Source: an uncultured Collinsella sp. (GTDB lineage: Bacteria; Actinomycetota; Coriobacteriia; Coriobacteriales; Coriobacteriaceae). From it: DNA of 33,227 bases. Below are positions 31,261 through 33,227 of this stretch, one piece after another. Each line of letters starts with the position of its first letter. Within the stretch, counting starts at the first letter, position 1. A program made the position numbers and the translations under genes. Under the pieces are notes generated by a model that worked only from the letters and a program-made list of their open reading frames with translations, made no database searches and was not told the DNA's origin. The stretch spans positions 1-33,227 of the forward strand of contig CAADSP010000007.1 in NCBI GenBank assembly GCA_900751755.1, given 5' to 3'.

Positions 31261-32452
31261 GACCGCGCTTCGCATGGCGCTGGCGCACCCGTTCTACCTG
31301 CTCATCTATACGGTGTTCATTTCGCTGATGGGCGTATTCATCGCGGCATCTGTGAGCTGGAACTCGTCGCAGCTCACCGAGTACAAGCCCTACGACGCCA
31401 ACGTGATCGTGGTCGACCGCGATGGCAGTGATCTTTCACTTGCGCTCACCAAGCACCTAGGTTCGCGGTTTGACCTGGTCACGGGCGTCGGCGATGACAC
31501 GTACGACCTTGCGGACGCGCTCTCCAAGAGCAACAGCGCCAAGGGCAGCGCCGACTGCGTGTTCTTTATCCCGGAGGGGTTCGAGGACGACCTGGTCGCG
31601 GCTGCCCGCGCGGGGGAGTCCCTGCCCAAGCTCGATGTGACCTACGGTGCCGGCACCATGGCGGCGGCGCTTTCGTCTGCCGAGGCTTCGCGCTGGATCT
31701 CGCTCGCGGGCGCTGCAGCCGCACTTGAGCCCACTGCCTCCAACGGCGACGTTGCCAAGGCCGCCGAACATGCCGCTGCAAAGCGCGCGGAGGTCCAGAT
31801 CGAGCGGGTCAAGGTCGACTCGGCTGCTGCCGCCACGCTCGAGTCGTACTTCAACTTTGGCGCGTACGCGATTATCTCGTCGGTCATCGTATCGGTGGGG
31901 TTGGTGTTCTCGGGCATGAACGAGCCCGAGCGCGTGCGTCGTATGGATGCCGGCCCAATCTCCGAGCGCCAACGTTCGCTTGCCGTGTTTGCCGCCGCCG
32001 CCGTGCTCACCGTCTGCATCTGGTTTGTGTCGAGCATGATGGGCGTCGTGGGCTTTGCCGGCGCGGTCGCCGAGGTCGGCGTGGGCCGTGTGTGCCTGGC
32101 ACTGGCGGCGACGTTTGCCCTGGCGTGCACGCCGCTGGCCGTTGGCTTTGCCCTTTCGGGCCTGGGTGCGCGCGAGGAGCTGCTCAATGGCGTGGGCAAC
32201 CTGCTCGGCATGCTCATGACGTTTTTGGGCGGCGCTTGGATGCCGCTGTCGCTCATGGGCTCGGCCGTGCAGACGGTGGCGCACTTTGTGCCGACGTATT
32301 GGGTGAACGACGCGATCGGCAAGGCGCTTGCTTCGGACCTGACGTCTGCCGTGTTGGGCGACATCGCCTGCGACCTGGGCGTCACCGTGCTCTTCGCCGC
32401 CGCCATTGCCGCCGTAGGCCTGGCCCTCTCACGCGCCAAATCCCGCGCCTAG
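31247..32452 (+). CDS. ABC-2 type exporter permease, second
   Basis: The 401-residue membrane protein has the same topology as its upstream neighbour. It has an N-terminal helix (FYLLIYTVFISLMGVFIAAS), a roughly 170-residue external region, and then a cluster of helices from FGAYAIISSVIVSVGLVFSG to the C terminus. The MNEPERVRRMDAGPISERQR loop matches the position of the upstream permease's LGARRCVGG loop. The start ATG 31247 has GGAAGGA six bases before it and overlaps the first permease by 14 bases. It is the last gene of the exporter operon; about 80 bases follow before the next ABC gene. The pair may export a peptide or drug. Confidence 0.9.
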   Translation: MSTFKTALRMALAHPFYLLIYTVFISLMGVFIAASVSWNSSQLTEYKPYDANVIVVDRDGSDLSLALTKHLGSRFDLVTGVGDDTYDLADALSKSNSAKGSADCVFFIPEGFEDDLVAAARAGESLPKLDVTYGAGTMAAALSSAEASRWISLAGAAAALEPTASNGDVAKAAEHAAAKRAEVQIERVKVDSAAAATLESYFNFGAYAIISSVIVSVGLVFSGMNEPERVRRMDAGPISERQRSLAVFAAAAVLTVCIWFVSSMMGVVGFAGAVAEVGVGRVCLALAATFALACTPLAVGFALSGLGAREELLNGVGNLLGMLMTFLGGAWMPLSLMGSAVQTVAHFVPTYWVNDAIGKALASDLTSAVLGDIACDLGVTVLFAAAIAAVGLALSRAKSRA

Positions 32453-32533
32453 TCTGAAATAAATCCTAGGCCTCGCCCCAAAATAGTTCACCAAGGTTTA
32501 CTATTACGTTCATAAAGTAGTACGAGGCTAACA

Positions 32534-33227
<694 letters not shown>

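Overview
The window is high-GC bacterial DNA (mostly GC-ending codons, dense short operons). Gene content fits a gut Actinomycetota of the class Coriobacteriia, most likely Collinsella or a close relative: a fused-subunit Ech-type hydrogenase, an LPxTG-anchored von Willebrand/pilin-repeat surface protein, fused ECF-transporter ATPases, and GC-rich intergenic hairpins. The genus is inferred from recall of such gene sets, not from a database search.

Layout. 1-1329 (-) is the 5' part of glmU, cut by the left edge. 1529-4777 (+) is an ECF vitamin/metal transporter operon (T subunit, two fused ATPases, S subunit). 4926-5744 (-) is exonuclease III. 5880-9172 (+) carries a sirtuin, a fused folP-folK folate enzyme and a degenerate biotin-ligase-like protein. 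9368-10141 (-) is type III pantothenate kinase. 10339-10415 is initiator tRNA-fMet, followed by a regular array of eight alternating 16-bp repeats (10504-10802) and then an old-yellow-enzyme/dienoyl-CoA-reductase-like flavoenzyme (10944-12974). 13414-13818 is a small double-HTH protein resembling an orphan IS3 OrfA. 14100-19768 is a five-gene operon for a group 4 energy-converting [NiFe] hydrogenase in which the antiporter-like and NuoH-like membrane subunits are one polypeptide. 20249-26569 encodes a 2106-residue cell-wall protein with a vWFA head, ten pilin-type repeat domains and an LPTTG anchor. 27156-28927 (-) is a NarL-type two-component system, divergent from an ABC-2 exporter (29125-32452). 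The right edge cuts a MacB/LolD-type ABC ATPase.

How it fits together. The hydrogenase would couple oxidation of reduced ferredoxin to H2 formation and ion translocation. No formate dehydrogenase subunits or hyp maturation genes are in view. The two-component system probably regulates the divergent exporter, a common bacteriocin/drug-response layout.

The most unusual content is non-coding. The giant surface gene is bracketed by three long inverted-repeat elements with perfect or near-perfect 24-31 bp arms. They share an internal core but differ in arm sequence. A separate dispersed block (GGGGACGGAGGAAAACGG) occurs three times, and shorter hairpins of similar style sit between other genes. 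One inverted-repeat segment appears to lie in frame inside the fused ECF ATPase as its interdomain linker. Several proteins also carry low-complexity expansions: a roughly 130-residue insert in dihydropteroate synthase, Ala-rich tails on two hydrogenase subunits, and an acidic insert in one pilin repeat.
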